Below, piece by piece: positions 23,279 through 36,889 of a stretch of DNA of 64,000 bases. This stretch comes from Branchiostoma floridae (Eukaryota > Chordata > Leptocardii > Amphioxiformes > Branchiostomatidae), in assembly GCF_000003815.2 (NCBI RefSeq), contig NC_049980.1:15743576-15807575 (forward strand), in the 5' to 3' direction. The translations under genes and the position numbers were made by a program. The notes under the pieces were generated by a model. That model was not told where the DNA came from and made no database searches. It saw only the letters and a program-made list of their open reading frames with translations. Within the stretch, counting starts at the first letter, position 1, and the number at the start of each line of letters is the position of its first letter.

Positions 23279-26200
23279 CCATTGCTCTCATATACACACA
23301 GACACACACATATCTATCTATCTATCTATCTATCTATATATATATAGAGAGATAAATCGATGTATATATATATATATATATTATATATATCATATATATA
23401 GAGAGAGAGAGATAGAGAGAGAGAAAGAGAGAGAGAGAGATTAAAGAGAGAGAATCCGTCTCTGCAAAATTCGGCACGCTTACCAGGTAGCCGGATGGGG
23501 TGACTTGAACAAGAACCTCTAATCGAATAGATTGTTGTATAGAAAATATGTAGATCATGCAAAATCTTAACGTTATCGCTTAATTTAAAATGCCTGGATC
23601 TTTACCCGACCAGTAAACCGATCAATGTAATTGTGATCTTGACATTTCATTATACTTTCGGCAAATGCTGTACTATACTAAGACAACAGCATAAGACGGA
23701 TTGAGCCAGACATCATGCTAGACTTTCTGTAATATTGACTGAATGAACAGCTTTTTTTTACTGCATTACGGATGTATGCCTGGATAACTCCAGATGTTTA
23801 TTCGCACAAAATTATGTTTACGGCCACTTCAACTGAAACTCCTTCTGAGAATCTGCAAGGTAAGAACATCCTCTTACAGCGCCCTGGAGAAACATGGTTG
23901 AAATGTTGTGCGATTTTATTCTCTTTACGCGGGATAGCCTGGCAGCCACATGCGGTCGTTGTCCGTGGTGCTGATTGTGCGGCAGCTGTGGCTGAAAACC
24001 TTGGTGAGGCGTTCTGTCTGTTCTGTACAGGTGCTTCAGTCATCTATTCTGACAGGAGGAATGAACTACTGATTGCTTTGACATTGTTTTTGCTGTATCC
24101 GCGAGATAAGGAATAGGATGATCTTGATTTGTATGGTATCCTAGCGTCGCCTAAAGAGCCCAACGCCCCATAACCACTTCCTTAGACGAACCACTTCCTT
24201 TTCAACCACATGGTGTTTAATCGCCCTAATGACTTAATCCTTCTTAGGGCTTACTTACTTCATTACTCTTATTTTCTACATGGATTATCTCGTTTTCTAC
24301 CTTTACTTGTCATTGAATGTATGCATAAGATGGCTCAAAGTTACAATGCTCAACATCAGTAGCCGTTTATATGATGGCCACTTAAACGGACTGAATCTGA
24401 GGTATTTCAGAAGAATATAACAGCAAGGCACACTCTCAGTCCAAGTTCTAAATGCCTTTCATGGATCCTGACATTTCCAGCTGTCATCTTTAGTGAAATA
24501 CATGAATGTGATTTGCTTCTTATACACCCACATGGTATTTCATGGCTTCATCATCCGCATAGTCTACTCACTTTGAAATTGGTACATGACATGTACATAT
24601 ACGTGCATGCATGATATGTGTATGCTCAAAGTCAGAGTCGTCTATATGAACATAACATAAATGAAGTGAACCTGGGATATTTCCTAAGGGTGTAACAGCA
24701 ATGTACGTTATTTTTGTACGTTTATTACCAAACCAAATTGTAAATCATTTTCCTGGGTACTAATAGTTCTGTCAAAAAGAAGAAAGATTTCTTCGTCCAT
24801 TTCCAGCAGCCACCTTTTGAAACAAAAATGAGATCGGCGTTTGATTCAACCACGGTTTTGAACACAAAGACACACCCGGGGAACTTAATGCAGAACCAAT
24901 GACATTAAAAGCATAAATGAAGCCTTCGGCTCTGATGTGATGTAATGACATCTGCTTTCATTTCAGCTGTATGTAGAACCGAAAATGCCAAGCCATTCCG
25001 ACAGCTTTGGTATATCGTACTTTTTTTCAAGGCTTTAAAACCTCATAAAATGCCACTACTAGTACGAACGATCGGTTTCACGAATCAGTGCAGAGATATC
25101 ACAGCCTGTTCGTTTTGTGTGTCGGAAATACACACCTTTATCTGGTTAACAAGGGATGAATATATACAATACCCGAACGTACGCAGTAACACAGGTAATC
25201 AGGCCAACATCCTTCAGTACTATAAGTGATGCCTTTCGGTTTGATTGGTCTGGATGGCAAAAGACCCAGAAGGGTTTGTCCTGCTAGTTGTAGCAACAGC
25301 CATCTCCAACAGAGTACACAACCAGTTGCGGGTATTTGGTTTCACCTTTTTAGGTCTCCGCACAATAACTTTGCAGTGGGACCTTTCCTTTCACAACTGT
25401 AGGAATAAATCATGCCGGAGATCAACTACATACAAATTCTTAGAGTCTGTCTGTTATGATATGGAAACATACAAACTGTTAACACGTTCTGATAAAATCT
25501 ATATCCACATATTCATAATGATGTGCCTGAATATGTGCATAATGAACACAATATCGTCTATTTGCTAGCAGATTATAGGGTTCCCAATGTTACCCGATCC
25601 TCCAACATATACGTATGGAGAGATTGTATTACTGATAGAGCTGAGATGATACCATATCATGAGAGATCGCGAGGAATTCAAAGTGAATGCATGAGATGGT
25701 TGCCCAACTTGTGTTTCTAAGAAACACATAATGGCTGACAAACACAGATGTGATCCTTTCCCTTCACGCCATAATCCAGTAAGCCGAGGATAATTATGGT
25801 GAAACCGAAGGGGAGTAATCAGATTGTGTTTCATTTCCTGAATCCTCTTGACTGAACTCAGACCTAGTCGTTGTAATTCCTCTTCTGTCGATACCGTCCA
25901 TCGGGCCAATTAAGTGGCGGAAAAGCCACTCGAGAATAGGAGGTGTGGGTGAATGGGCACTGGGATTGCTTAGATGTGCGGCTCTTTGTGCCAAATGGTA
26001 GCTGACCGCGTGCATGTCTTCGTATAAATATTGGTGATCCTTGCTGGGATGTATAAATCAGCGAGGAAATCTCTGCGAGTACACAGTCCTGGCCTCCGGT
26101 GCATGTAATATGTTGACAGATGTAATGCCTGTGTTAGAACGAACAGTATGGAGGTGTTGATATCGATTGACATCTTGGCCTTCGCGAGTTGAAGGATCAG

Positions 26201-29200
26201 CGACGTTTCACAACACCTGACGAATCATCTCAGCGCTTTTGATCATGACGTAAAAATGAATGTACGCTCGAGAATATAATTATTCATTGCCTGGTTGCAC
26301 AGAGGAATTCCAATCATGTTAGAATTTAGATTCTGTGCTCATGTCGTAAATATGCAGGCTCACATGAGAAGAGCAAAACTTATAGCCATAGTTCTTGCTA
26401 TAATGTTGGAGCAATGACGTTAGTGGACCGACATGTACAGATAAATATGGAACAATTGTGAGATACTGGAACTCTACGCAGCTGCATGTTGATCCTGTTC
26501 ATTAACCAGCCTTTAATGATACGATTGGATGCAGCTGGTTCTAGGACATCAGAAGATTGAATCGTGATTGTCCGAAAATAGAACCATCTCTAAGATCTCT
26601 TTGATATGTACATGAATTGCCACGCTGCTAACGCTACCGGTACCGAGGGAGTGTCAATAAAGAAGAATATAACGGAAGTTGTCATGGCGATGATATACTA
26701 CCTGCTAGCGCCTCATGTGTATTCTATATTTATAAAAGAATAAGAAGTTAGAAATAGAATAAAAGCGCCAGAAAAATATCTTGGTGAGCAAACGTTCCTG
26801 GAGCTCAGTAGAAAGCCAATAGTTTTTACCCTGAAGTCAATGCTAGATTCTCTGTTGACGACATGTTAACGATTATTGAATTGCCCTTTCCGGAAAAGTA
26901 TATCTGTCACTAGGACACATGCGTTATTTCTTAAATATCATTTTGATGTTGAAATGTATTTCTGCGCTAAAATCAAGTCAACACATGGATGAAGTAAGGG
27001 ACCGCGACCACAGAATTTGATCCATATGGAAAATCAGCGGTATCGTATGATACCTCCAACGTACCGGAAACACACCAGAGCGCATGGGGAAATGCTGGGT
27101 TTCTGATTACCAAGGAAAACGCCTACTGACTATAGCTTATCATGGCAAGGGTAATAAGATTTTCGATCTTTTATCGTACACTAATCGAAACAAAAAGTAT
27201 CATTAACAATTGTCCTCACACTCTATTAACCGGTGGTGTCTGGCTTTAGACAGTTGATGTAAGAATATATAACACACATTACACTGCTCTTAATTGATGT
27301 ATTTGCTGCGCTTGTACAATGTATATCTGTATTATCTCAATAAGATGTTGAAAATACCAGTGTCTTGGTGCATTTCAGTTCTACATTGTTAAACAGTACG
27401 TATTGGCTCACTTCTGCCGACTCCTCGCGCCTGCACCACAAGAGAGATGATAATGGTCACTGGTGCACATATGGAATAAAATCTCCAGGTGGTTTGGTGC
27501 CGCCGCCACACTAATTGATATACAGCTTGTGTCTGTGTGAGCTAATTTACCGATGTTGGCAGAGGTTAAATGAATCTTCTCGGGCAGCACATGCCTCGCG
27601 TCAGGACACATCCGGTGCGGCTCCTCCTCTGTGGACTTAATTACTCGGTGCGGTTACACAGAAGGAATAAAAATGAGTCCATCTGTAAGTTTAATTTGTG
27701 AAAGGCTGCGAGTGGAAGAAACATGGAGAATTAACTGTAGTACCACACCTAAATGATAGCATGTAAGTTTTACGTTTTCGGTGATTGCCAAAGGTGCACC
27801 AGAGTGACAACAGTAAGTTCTTCTGGTCGGGGGTATCGATAATCATTTATAAATCAATTTAGCGACGCATGACTTTCCAAGTCCTGAATTATTTACAATG
27901 CCGTCTACAGGCAATACCCTGTGTAACTCACTGATGGGGACCGTCCCTGGTGCTGAAACCGAAGTTTGGTAAGCACTGCTTTCAGTGGCTTGTGCAGTCC
28001 AGTGGTTAGTGAACCTGCAAATGAACTAAGAAGTTGTCAGTTTGAATCCTGACTTTTGTCTCTCACCCAACATGTGCGACACTTGAAAGGAAAGCCCTTG
28101 AGACGGGAGGTTATAATTAGGCATTGGACAACTGTTCATTGCACTTGTCCAAAAGAGCTTGGGGAATTTCCCTGGTACAATGAACATCTAAATACTGGTA
28201 TTCTCTCTCTTTCAGGACCAGAGGAAGAATAGCTGTTCAGTGAGATTAATTTTCCCTTTCACTTTTTGCTTTCTCCAAGGTTTCATCTCACTACGATGAG
28301 TGCAGCCACTGTCTAATATCATATCTTCCCATCATAGATAATAGCTATAGTGCTTGTATACATGTTTGTATTGTATCTTCGTGCCCCATCCATCAACTTT
28401 TCTATTCTTCATGAGTTCACCTCCCTTTCTATCTCATGTAATTAAGGACAGTAGCAAACGTGCCCTGAATCGCATAATCAGACTGACCGTCCCTTGGCGT
28501 TTAACGTCAGAATAGATGGTCGTGTTGACGGTACAGAGCAGCTCCTCGTCCCGACGCCACACCCACCAAAGAGTTGTCGAACAAGAGACGCAGTACCGCC
28601 CCGGGAGACCAGAAATCAGCTTTTGCCCTTTCCGTGGAACGGGGGATGTATATTAACGTCAGTTTGGGTTGGTAATGCCTTTTTTGCTGGTAGTAGCTAG
28701 TTTTTGCTATTCCTTGGAGTAACTGTTATATCGGTATACCAACCGGGCTATGTCACATTTGGAAGAGTGGGTAATTTTGTAATGACTTCGTAATGACTGT
28801 GTTCAGTTTGGGCTTCTTGGATAAATGCTGTTGGCGCCATTTTTGTCTCTCTCTTTCTACGATCCTCCCGGGTCCGTCGCCTGCACGTGACATGTTGGTA
28901 CAGTGACGTCGACGTATGACTGAAAGTGGTTGTTCCGAAGACTTGTCTACAGGCCTTCTACGACACATAACGAGCTAATTGCTTGTTTCAAAGTTCAAAA
29001 TACCAATTGATGGTGGATTGAACTGCATTCCATTAGATGTCGTTTTGACTCCGAGCAACGACCTCTGAAAAGGACGATGGCTGCGTCATCAGTCGTCGGT
29101 AAAAAATCATTTGTCGGGGGATCGTATCAGAAAGGCCATCGCATCTCTGCCCCGGATGGAATTCAGATAAGCCACGCGGACTAAAATGGATGGTGTTGTG

Positions 29201-32200
29201 TACAGTACTGCAGACTAAAATGGATGGTGTTGTGTACAGCACCGCAGACTAAAATGGATGGTGTTGTGTACAGCACCGCCAGCTTGGCGAGTCCACACGG
29301 TACAGACTGCCTCCAAGGGACGTGTGCCAGACCCACTACATACAAGATGGTTATTGTTTCACAATTCGTGTAAATAGATTCAACGATGTCGTAAAACGCG
29401 TAGGAAGTAATAGTGGAATGTTGAGGTCTGTGTTCTTGACCGTTATGTCTCATCATTGTCTATGCGTTTCCTGACTTTCCAACCTTTTATGTCTGTTATT
29501 CCGAAGGAGCTGCACGAGTTCAACGTACAGATTGCAGTCTACCGGGACCTACTCACTCACATCGGCGGGAGGCGAGACACACTGGGCCTGAGGACAGAGA
29601 TCAGAAAAACTCGTTTCAAATGTATGGAACTGTTTTGTGCTCTCAAGCTGAGGGTTGAACCCCTGACACAAACGTGAGTGCACCCTTTCAATATCATTGA
29701 CAGAGAGAAATACCCAGGTGTATTTTCAAACATTGTAAATTATCATATTGTGATATATTAAAATAGCGATTGCCTACATTGATTTAGAAATGGCATTCTT
29801 AAGCAATATCTATTAATCCATGTATGAAGTAGAACGTTGCTGACGATATCAACAACCTAGAAGAGAACCTATCTGAGAACAAAATCTTTCTTTAAGATCC
29901 AGGGGTAAGAGTTAAGACCAGTAAAGCAGAGCTCGCGTGTTTTGAGATCGCTGGTAAATTAGAGATCACAAGAGATAGAAGGGTTCGTGCTCTACGGGTT
30001 AGAGGGTGAACAGGTTAGACCATATGAATGGGGTTATATAAAGAGTTAGTATGAGGGGTAGATTGTTTAATTACAAGTTGAAAATTATAGCCTGCTATGA
30101 AATGCACTGCCATACAAAAATATTGCACCGGATGTAGTTTACAATGAGTTTTCCTGCCCAACCCTTACAGCACCAATCACCTTATCGTGTGTGATCTCTG
30201 ATGCCAGAATCACGACTTCGACTTTAACGGCATTATCTAGCCTCTTCTATTTATAGGCATTCCCTCCGCGTAATCTCTAAATAACCTGAAATTAAGTTAC
30301 TTTCTGGGTAAAGTATTCGGCGTAAGTCATTATAATCAATCATCTGGACCGGCGAATATTTTAATGATTCAATCAGTGTAATTTGTGTGGGAAACACCAC
30401 CACATGTAAGACGGTTGCCACGGTTACATTACCCACATTTAAGACTGAAAATGGCCGTTTTGTGACGCTTTATGATTTTCCTGGCTTTCTAAAGAAACAA
30501 GAAAGGGCCGTTGAGTGTCATTTTAGCCCGCCTTACCTTACTTTACGAAATACTGTAACAAATGTTGGTAACATATTCAATGCTTTATACGTTATCTATC
30601 TGACCTGGTGTAACAAAAGCTGCCAAGTTTTTACATGTCCCCATGTACTTCCTCTTATACATGTGGTAAATCATTTCGAAAAAAGGGAAGTTCGCTGCTG
30701 TAACAGACGTTTCCGTTACCAGCCATGTAATACATAACCAACGGGTAAAAAAAAAGTCATTTTTGCTATGGTTAAAAGAGGAATAAGAATGTGGTAGGTT
30801 TGACCAAACAAATGAGCAGATGTAGTTTTGGCACTATTTGGCACATTTCAATGAGAACGGGTCTCTGACCTCCAGGCCGTGGTTTGGAGAGGGCCGCGAC
30901 AGAGGATATCTGTAGGCGAGAGTCGGTCGGTAACTTAGATTGCCTATTGGGCTTTCTCTGCTTGAATGTGACCAGAGGATTTAACTGGAACTATAATATG
31001 ATGGATTTAAGGCTAGTCGCAACCTAGCACTGACCTTGGTGGCGAAGTGGTATGGTCGAGGATCGATGGCTTTCATCAATTCAATACAAGTTAACAGCCC
31101 AGGAGCAGGGCTACAATGCCAAAAGCATCAGTTCTATTGTCAACATCCAGGCACGATATCGTGTTCTTTATACGTTTCAAAGTCAAAGGTCACTTCTAGT
31201 TCCATTAGAGAGCATGAAACCATCTGATCCGCTGTCCGGTACTGCACCAAAGTTTCCTGTTTACATTTTGTATCAGCTCTCATGATCAAAAATATACATG
31301 TAGCAGTGTTTCAGTTTCAAAGAAACCGTTCTTCGTTTCGACTGAGTGTTATGGTCAAGTAGAAATAATTTTCAACCCACACCGTTCCGACTCAATTACA
31401 GTGGTCAAGGCCTAAAAATCTTTGAGAGGTTGCATATCCTAATAACAGTGTAGTTATTATCATACATAGGGGACGTTTGGAGCTAGAGAAATGATGGTAC
31501 ACAAAGTACAGAAACGAGTGGATGGCAAACACACTACTGAGACATTACATTTTTTGTACTTGTAAGTCTATGTATATGTATCGGTTCATAATGCCGATTA
31601 TACAACTTGCCCCCAAATGATGGTGTTGTCTTTAGTACGCAATTTATCGGGATCTTGTAATTAAAGGCAGGGCAAAACAGTTCATTGTTTCTTTTGTTTC
31701 ACCCAGACTTAATTCGGACCAAATGGAGGAGCTCCAGACGCGCGTACATAACGTGTGTTGTGCCCTGGAGCTCTTCATCAGGGAACTACAGAAGTCGTAC
31801 CGTCTTACCTCCGCCTTTGAACCACGCGGTGAGGCATACCGTCATTTGTGGTGTTTATCAGCATTATATCCAGATTGCTTGTTATTTGAGCAACTTCGTT
31901 GATACCCGCACTAATTTGAAATGTTTGACCTTAAATTAGAGGACTCTGTGAGAAAGAAGTAGTGTGTGATATTTGTCATATTTGTCCTGTGTAGACAATA
32001 TAAGTGCCACTATAGTGCACATGTAAGGTTCATTGCGTTACTGATTCCACAAACGTACTAGTACTTAGTACATTTAGAATCATGCACGAGACAAACGAAG
32101 GAGCAAGCTGTTACGTGTTGTGTTGCCAATAACTGAAAAAAGCTTTCTGTGCTCCACAGAGAAAAGACGAAAGTCTCGCGGCACGTCCAAACCGGATGAC

Positions 32201-34503
32201 CCCGGAGCGGACAGGTGGTCCCAGGCCTCCTGGGCGTCCCAGCTCTCCTCTGCGCTGGCCAGGCGGGCCTCTCAGGTGTCTGTGGGTGGGTGTCAGGCTC
32301 ACACTATAGGGGTGTTACTAACTATTATGAAAGTTAATTTGATTGGTTAACTACTTTATGAAGAAAGTAAACTGTTGACGATCTAAAAAGAAACTAGACT
32401 CAACTGAATTTTATTAGACTTAATCATAAAAATCACAATTAATGAAGGGGCAGATTGAACACCTCTAAATGCTGTCTCCCCGAAACAAGCAAAATACACA
32501 AGTAAATAATAAGAGACAAAATGATATCAATTGTAACAATTAAGTAAAAAATAACTTGATATACTACATCTAAGACATGAATACAAATAAATATAGCTTT
32601 TTTCTAATGTTCTTCCTTGTGATCCGTAAAGATTCCTGGTGGGGTCCTTCTGTTGTTACATGTTCCGACGTGCCGTATCTAGTAGGAACTAATCTAAAAT
32701 CGGATTTATTTCTGTTGTCCACGAACCAGTAGGTAGACATCGCTTGTCCCAGGCATCTATCGGGAACACTCTCCAGACAAACGGGTGCTCGGTGGGGGGA
32801 TCGCCGCAGGAGGCCCCTGGGGAGCTGCACCCCTGGGTACCCGCCATGGAGAGGAAGAAGTACGGCAAAACGGAGGAACTCGCAGCAATACTAGGGTGGG
32901 TACGGGTTCACTGTTTTTTTTTTCTGTTTATGTAGCCAGGGCGGTCCATCTCATTGACATATATTATAGCAACAACAAACAAGTACCCAAAATGTGTCAG
33001 ACTAGGTCATTTTCTCATTGATCGTCCATATTCTGGTGGTAAGGTGAGGGCAGAAATCAACAATAGTTTTCAGCTTATGCTTTGAATTGAATTTTGACAC
33101 GTTTGTAGCTGTTTTCACAGTCTGTGGGAGCTCATTCCATGCCAGCCTCCTTGCTGTGGCTGAATGTCTGTGATTATTTACGGTGCAGTCCTTAGAAATT
33201 TAATATCCCAGGTTCCAAATGCGCCAATGCGTCATGCCACGAACGGGAGAGAACTTTCTGTAATCTGATAATGCCAGAGCTGCAAAGCTTGCTGAAAGCT
33301 AGGATGATTCTGAAATGTGTTGCTATGGCCAGGTAAACAGCAGAATTTGGGTCGGATAAATCTGATACAACTATTTATTTCACACAATACATGTGTCTTC
33401 AAGGTCTTTTATAAGGTCTTTTATGTGTTGTCATGAGGTTGCAACAGTTAGGGTGGAGTGCAGTGCTACTTTGTCCCTGTCTCTGTTCAATAGCAGACCA
33501 AGGCTAGTAGTTTTCTCATACAATTTTATTGGATTTGTAATAAATTATTCGAAGCATCCAATTCATACGTAAATTGCAGGATTCAGCCAATCATTTCCTG
33601 ACAGAATCAGGTGATCGATTACGAAAAAAAATTATGTAGAATTTGTGCAGCATCCCAATGAAGGCATGAATTTTTTCAACAATTGTGATCATTTAGCACG
33701 GCAAGGGCATATTACTGAGCTATACAAGTGCCAGGCCTCATACCACATGGTCTCACACAGACACAAGAGAATAAATTGGCTTCTTCCTACTGAGAGTATC
33801 AAAATAACATTACAATGAGCTAACAAGACATACATGTGAACATCTCATTTTTCAGTACCCTGGAGAGGAAGGTTCTTTGCTTTCCCTGTTATCAAGCTGG
33901 CTTTCTGTCCCTCAAATAAATGATTGAAAGCCCGCTAATAAGCTGCAAAGAGATGGTAAACTAATTTTGCAACTGTCATTCTTTTCCATTCCAGAGACAT
34001 TGTGTCCTCCCAAGCAACCCTGTGTGAGTTGTATGAAATCATACCGACAGCCCAGGGTAAGTGTAACATAATTCATGATGGCTAGGCAGTGTAGACTTGC
34101 ATAGCTTCCAGTGCAGACTTTCTGTACGATTATTTTTGGCATGATAAACTAGCTCTCAGTCACTGGGATAACGCACGAAAAACCATGGTCACAGTTTGGA
34201 CTGGTAGTTTGAATCTATGAAGACTGCAACAGAAAATTACCCATTGTTCAGTGTATCTACCTGCACTTTTGTCTATTCATCGCCATTGTAACTGCTGAGT
34301 CTTATAAATCAGACATTCTTTCTATGTTTGCTTGTGGTGCTTATCCCTAGAACAGAATATTCCTTGTTTTCCTTTTAAATATATGTATCTGTTGTTGTGT
34401 TTCAGAAACAGCTCTGGAGGAACTACTTGAAGAAAAGAAGAGAAAAATGCCTAGATGTTTCTCGTTAGGAATGTGCTGCTTTCGACCGGCAATTGTAATA
34501 TAA
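22104..34503 (+). CDS. RGS7BP: RGS7-binding protein (R7BP) family, palmitoylated RGS anchor
   Basis: Exons 22104-22223, 29507-29673, 31707-31828, 32160-32275, 32753-32895, 33995-34056 and 34406-34503 sum to 276 codons in phase, giving 275 residues against about 257 in human R7BP. The start MSTAPN mirrors human MSSAPN. Exon 2 encodes [16 protein letters not shown] followed by an [14 protein letters not shown] stretch, matching the human EFNTQVALYREL / RAEMHKTRTKGCEM core. The last exon encodes [19 protein letters not shown], a polybasic plus cysteine C-terminus equivalent to human RRRKRRFFGLCCLISS. Family role: a SNARE-like protein that binds R7-RGS/Gbeta5 complexes and anchors them at the plasma membrane through C-terminal palmitoylation, shuttling to the nucleus when depalmitoylated. 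The middle region (exons 4-5) is poorly conserved. RGS9BP is the alternative family member; the palmitoylated rather than transmembrane C-terminus favours R7BP. Confidence 0.88.
23143..23452. repeat. Compound microsatellite in RGS7BP intron 1
   Basis: Runs of CA, CT, TA, TATC/TCTA, TA and GA follow one another over about 310 bp. The CA part is almost pure for about 90 bp, and the TCTA part has about six units. The valine-cysteine and threonine-histidine frames here are artefacts of the repeat. Confidence 0.95.
27985..28205 (+). mobile_element. tRNA-derived SINE in RGS7BP intron 1
   Basis: Box-A-like GCAGTCCAGTGGTTAGTGA and box-B-like CAGTTTGAATCCTGA are spaced as in a tRNA. They are followed by a body with TGTGCGACACTTGAAAGG and CATTGCACTTGTCCAAAAG. 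This is the usual head-plus-body design of a SINE. There is no A-rich tail, so it is probably truncated. Confidence 0.55.
29180..29281. repeat. 34-bp tandem repeat, 3 copies
   Basis: Unit ACTAAAATGGATGGTGTTGT followed by GTACAGCACCGCAG, three near-perfect copies about 230 bp before RGS7BP exon 2. Array ends are uncertain by a few bases. Confidence 0.85.
33010..33330 (-). mobile_element. Non-LTR retrotransposon (LINE) C-terminal ORF2 fragment
   Basis: On the minus strand, inside RGS7BP intron 5, a frame reads [19 protein letters not shown] and goes on to [10 protein letters not shown]. This is the typical C-terminal end of a LINE reverse-transcriptase polyprotein (RRLWNxLPxxVKx...F). Upstream sequence in this orientation contains stops and a shifted frame, so it is a 5'-truncated, decayed copy. 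The clade (CR1, L2 or Jockey-like) cannot be set by eye. Confidence 0.55.
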
Positions 34504-35308
34504 TGCAGAGACTCAAACAGCAGACTATTCACCAATACAACACCTACCTGACTGCACATGATTTGGAAGCATCTCATCTCAGGTATTATGCCACTGATGG
34601 TGCAGATGTGAACAGGCAAACATAACGTTGACACAATTTCAGAGCACGTTTGCGGGCATTTTTCTTCTCTTGCAGCCAGGTGGTGCCATTTACAAACATA
34701 TTTTGATCATGACATTCTCCCGGCTGAACTAGCAACAGATTTGTATTGGTTATGGGGTTAGGCAGCAGGTGGAAAAGTACAAGAAAAAAGGGGACCATGA
34801 CGAAAAGACCTTCATCCCATCACACCATACATAGATGACACATCCAGCATGCTAGCAGCCAATCAGATAGCTTCCTCAGAGGCCTTAGTACATTTTATGT
34901 AGTCTGAGACTTTTGAACTCTGAGAAATGTGCAACTTTGAATGAAAAAAATGTAAATAAAATGAAAAATACGTCTGCACACACACTTCTAGTAGAATGGA
35001 TTCCATCCTAGTTAGTTAGCTTGCTGGCACCCAGGTTACTGTTCTAACTGGAAGATGAATGATGTACAGGAACGTAACAGTACATGGATAGCCTACATTG
35101 AATGACTATACATTTCAGATTATGTTTTTTCCTGTATTTTGTGACCTCAAGTTTTGTTCTGTGTGCCCAAACACACTACCTCACAATTTCTGGAATAGAA
35201 GTACTTAACATGTCAGAAGTGCAAATTAGGAGACAATTAGACTTTTCTCATCCACTTGATGATGACAGTTTAGAAGCTTGGGGAATTGGAATTTTACATG
35301 CAATATCA

Positions 35309-35347
35309 GATCAAGGAGGTTAAAAATCACTTTTAACCTCCTTGATC
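35309..35347. repeat. Perfect 17-bp hairpin with 5-base loop
   Basis: GATCAAGGAGGTTAAAA, loop ATCAC, then its exact reverse complement. It lies between the two possible RGS7BP poly(A) signals, so it may be part of the 3' UTR. It has no T-run after it and no known family. It may be a foldback-element remnant. Confidence 0.85.
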
Positions 35348-36889
35348 AGATTGATGACTTAATTGTAAGCATACCATGTCATTGTGAATGAGGGTAGAAT
35401 TTGCAGGAGTTTCTCCACAAAAAATAGACAAGATCAAATTCCTGAAGTAAATTAATCAGAAGCCTCCATACCTAAGTTCCAGATTTGTTTTACAGAGCAA
35501 TCTAACAAAAACAAGTATTCATCATTACACACTTGTCTTAGTTACTACAAGAAGTTACTACCTGGTGGTTGTAGTCTGTCAGAATTTGAGCAGTCTTTTC
35601 CTCAGAAATGGATTTTTCTTAGATCAGACATACTCTTGTCGATGAAACTTCATTGATGTATAATGATTGTTGTACAATCCTACATAGAAATATTGATTTT
35701 TGCTATGCTTGTTTGTTTGTTATAAACCTAATTGGAGATAGCAGAATAAAAGTCTTTTCCTTTAAAAAATTGTGAATTGACTGTGTGAAAGGACAGAAAA
35801 CTTGTAACATACAAGATGTAAAGGAAACCAGTATTCTTATGATAGTCTTTTGATACCATGTGTGCCTTGCAATTACAGTGGTGTATTGTGTGGTGTCAAT
35901 GCAATAAGACTACTTGCACCTTATCTGCATCAGTGGGATTTTTTTTCAATGTGTGACATAACATCTAGCAACATATATCATACTGAGGTAAGTAAAAAAT
36001 TGTCTCACTGGAATTTTCGAATGATGAACTGCAGTCTTCTTTGGCCCAATTCCTCTGGACATGGGCTTTTAGACATGTGATCAGTAATGGGTCAAGAGTT
36101 GTTGAAAGTTGAAAAAGGTCATAGAGCAATTTCATGCAAGTTCAATGCCAACATGCCTTGCTGTGTGCTTTAATCCTGAGGGGAAGTGGTAAAAGTCCAG
36201 GGACTTCAAAAACCCTACACATGCTTCCACACAGCAGGGCATGATGCATGTCAACCCATAGCTACCCGTGATGACACAGACTTGCCCACTGGAGCTAAAA
36301 TGTGTGGACATGGATTTGGACAAATGGTAGTGGGACTGGCGGAAAGCAATGAATTATGAAAAAAAAGTACACTCAACCCATGTGGCTGAATAACAGGCCT
36401 AAATCCCCTATTTTATACTGTACCAAGCTAAAGGATGCTGGAGATGTTTGGTCTAACAAGCAAAATACCTAATTCTGCACTGTTTGTAACCACCAACCTT
36501 CATACTGACAAGTCCATTTAATCAAGTTATGGAGACAAAACTACACACTTGTTCTCATTAAATGTGCAAAAAAACTGAAAAATTAATCAGCTCATTATAA
36601 CCATGGCATGCGTTGTACTCGTGGTGGTAACATTTCACTTAAAACATTGGCTCAGTTCCCTAGTGCCGGGAAAGGGAGTTTGCCAAGGAAGGGAGCTTAT
36701 GGTGGAAGGGAGTTTGCCGTGGGAGTTTTGCCCTGTTTTGAAATGGGGCAAAACTCACAAACCAGCACCCCAAAAAACAGCCCAGTTCAAAGACTGCAAC
36801 AGAGGCTAAGTGCTGTCTGTAATTTACTCCATATCAAGTAATGAAGGCAGGCAACAGCATTTTTAAAATTTCAATGAGGATGTGAGATC

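Larger units (their letters stand above)
22224..29506 (+). other. RGS7BP intron 1 (7.3 kb)
   Basis: No exon of any other gene is supported. Besides the compound microsatellite it contains a SINE near 27985-28205 and a 34-bp x 3 tandem repeat at about 29180-29280. The rest is low-complexity to unique sequence with frequent stops in all frames. Long first introns often hold enhancers, but nothing here identifies one. Confidence 0.55.

Noticed and set aside
22975-23355. Open frames rich in VCVC or THTH
   Set aside because: They are translations of a CA/GT microsatellite with no flanking coding signal.
28494-28700. Plus-strand frame in RGS7BP intron 1 as an extra exon
   Set aside because: No acceptor or donor fits the phase, and exon 1 joins exon 2 directly in phase 0.
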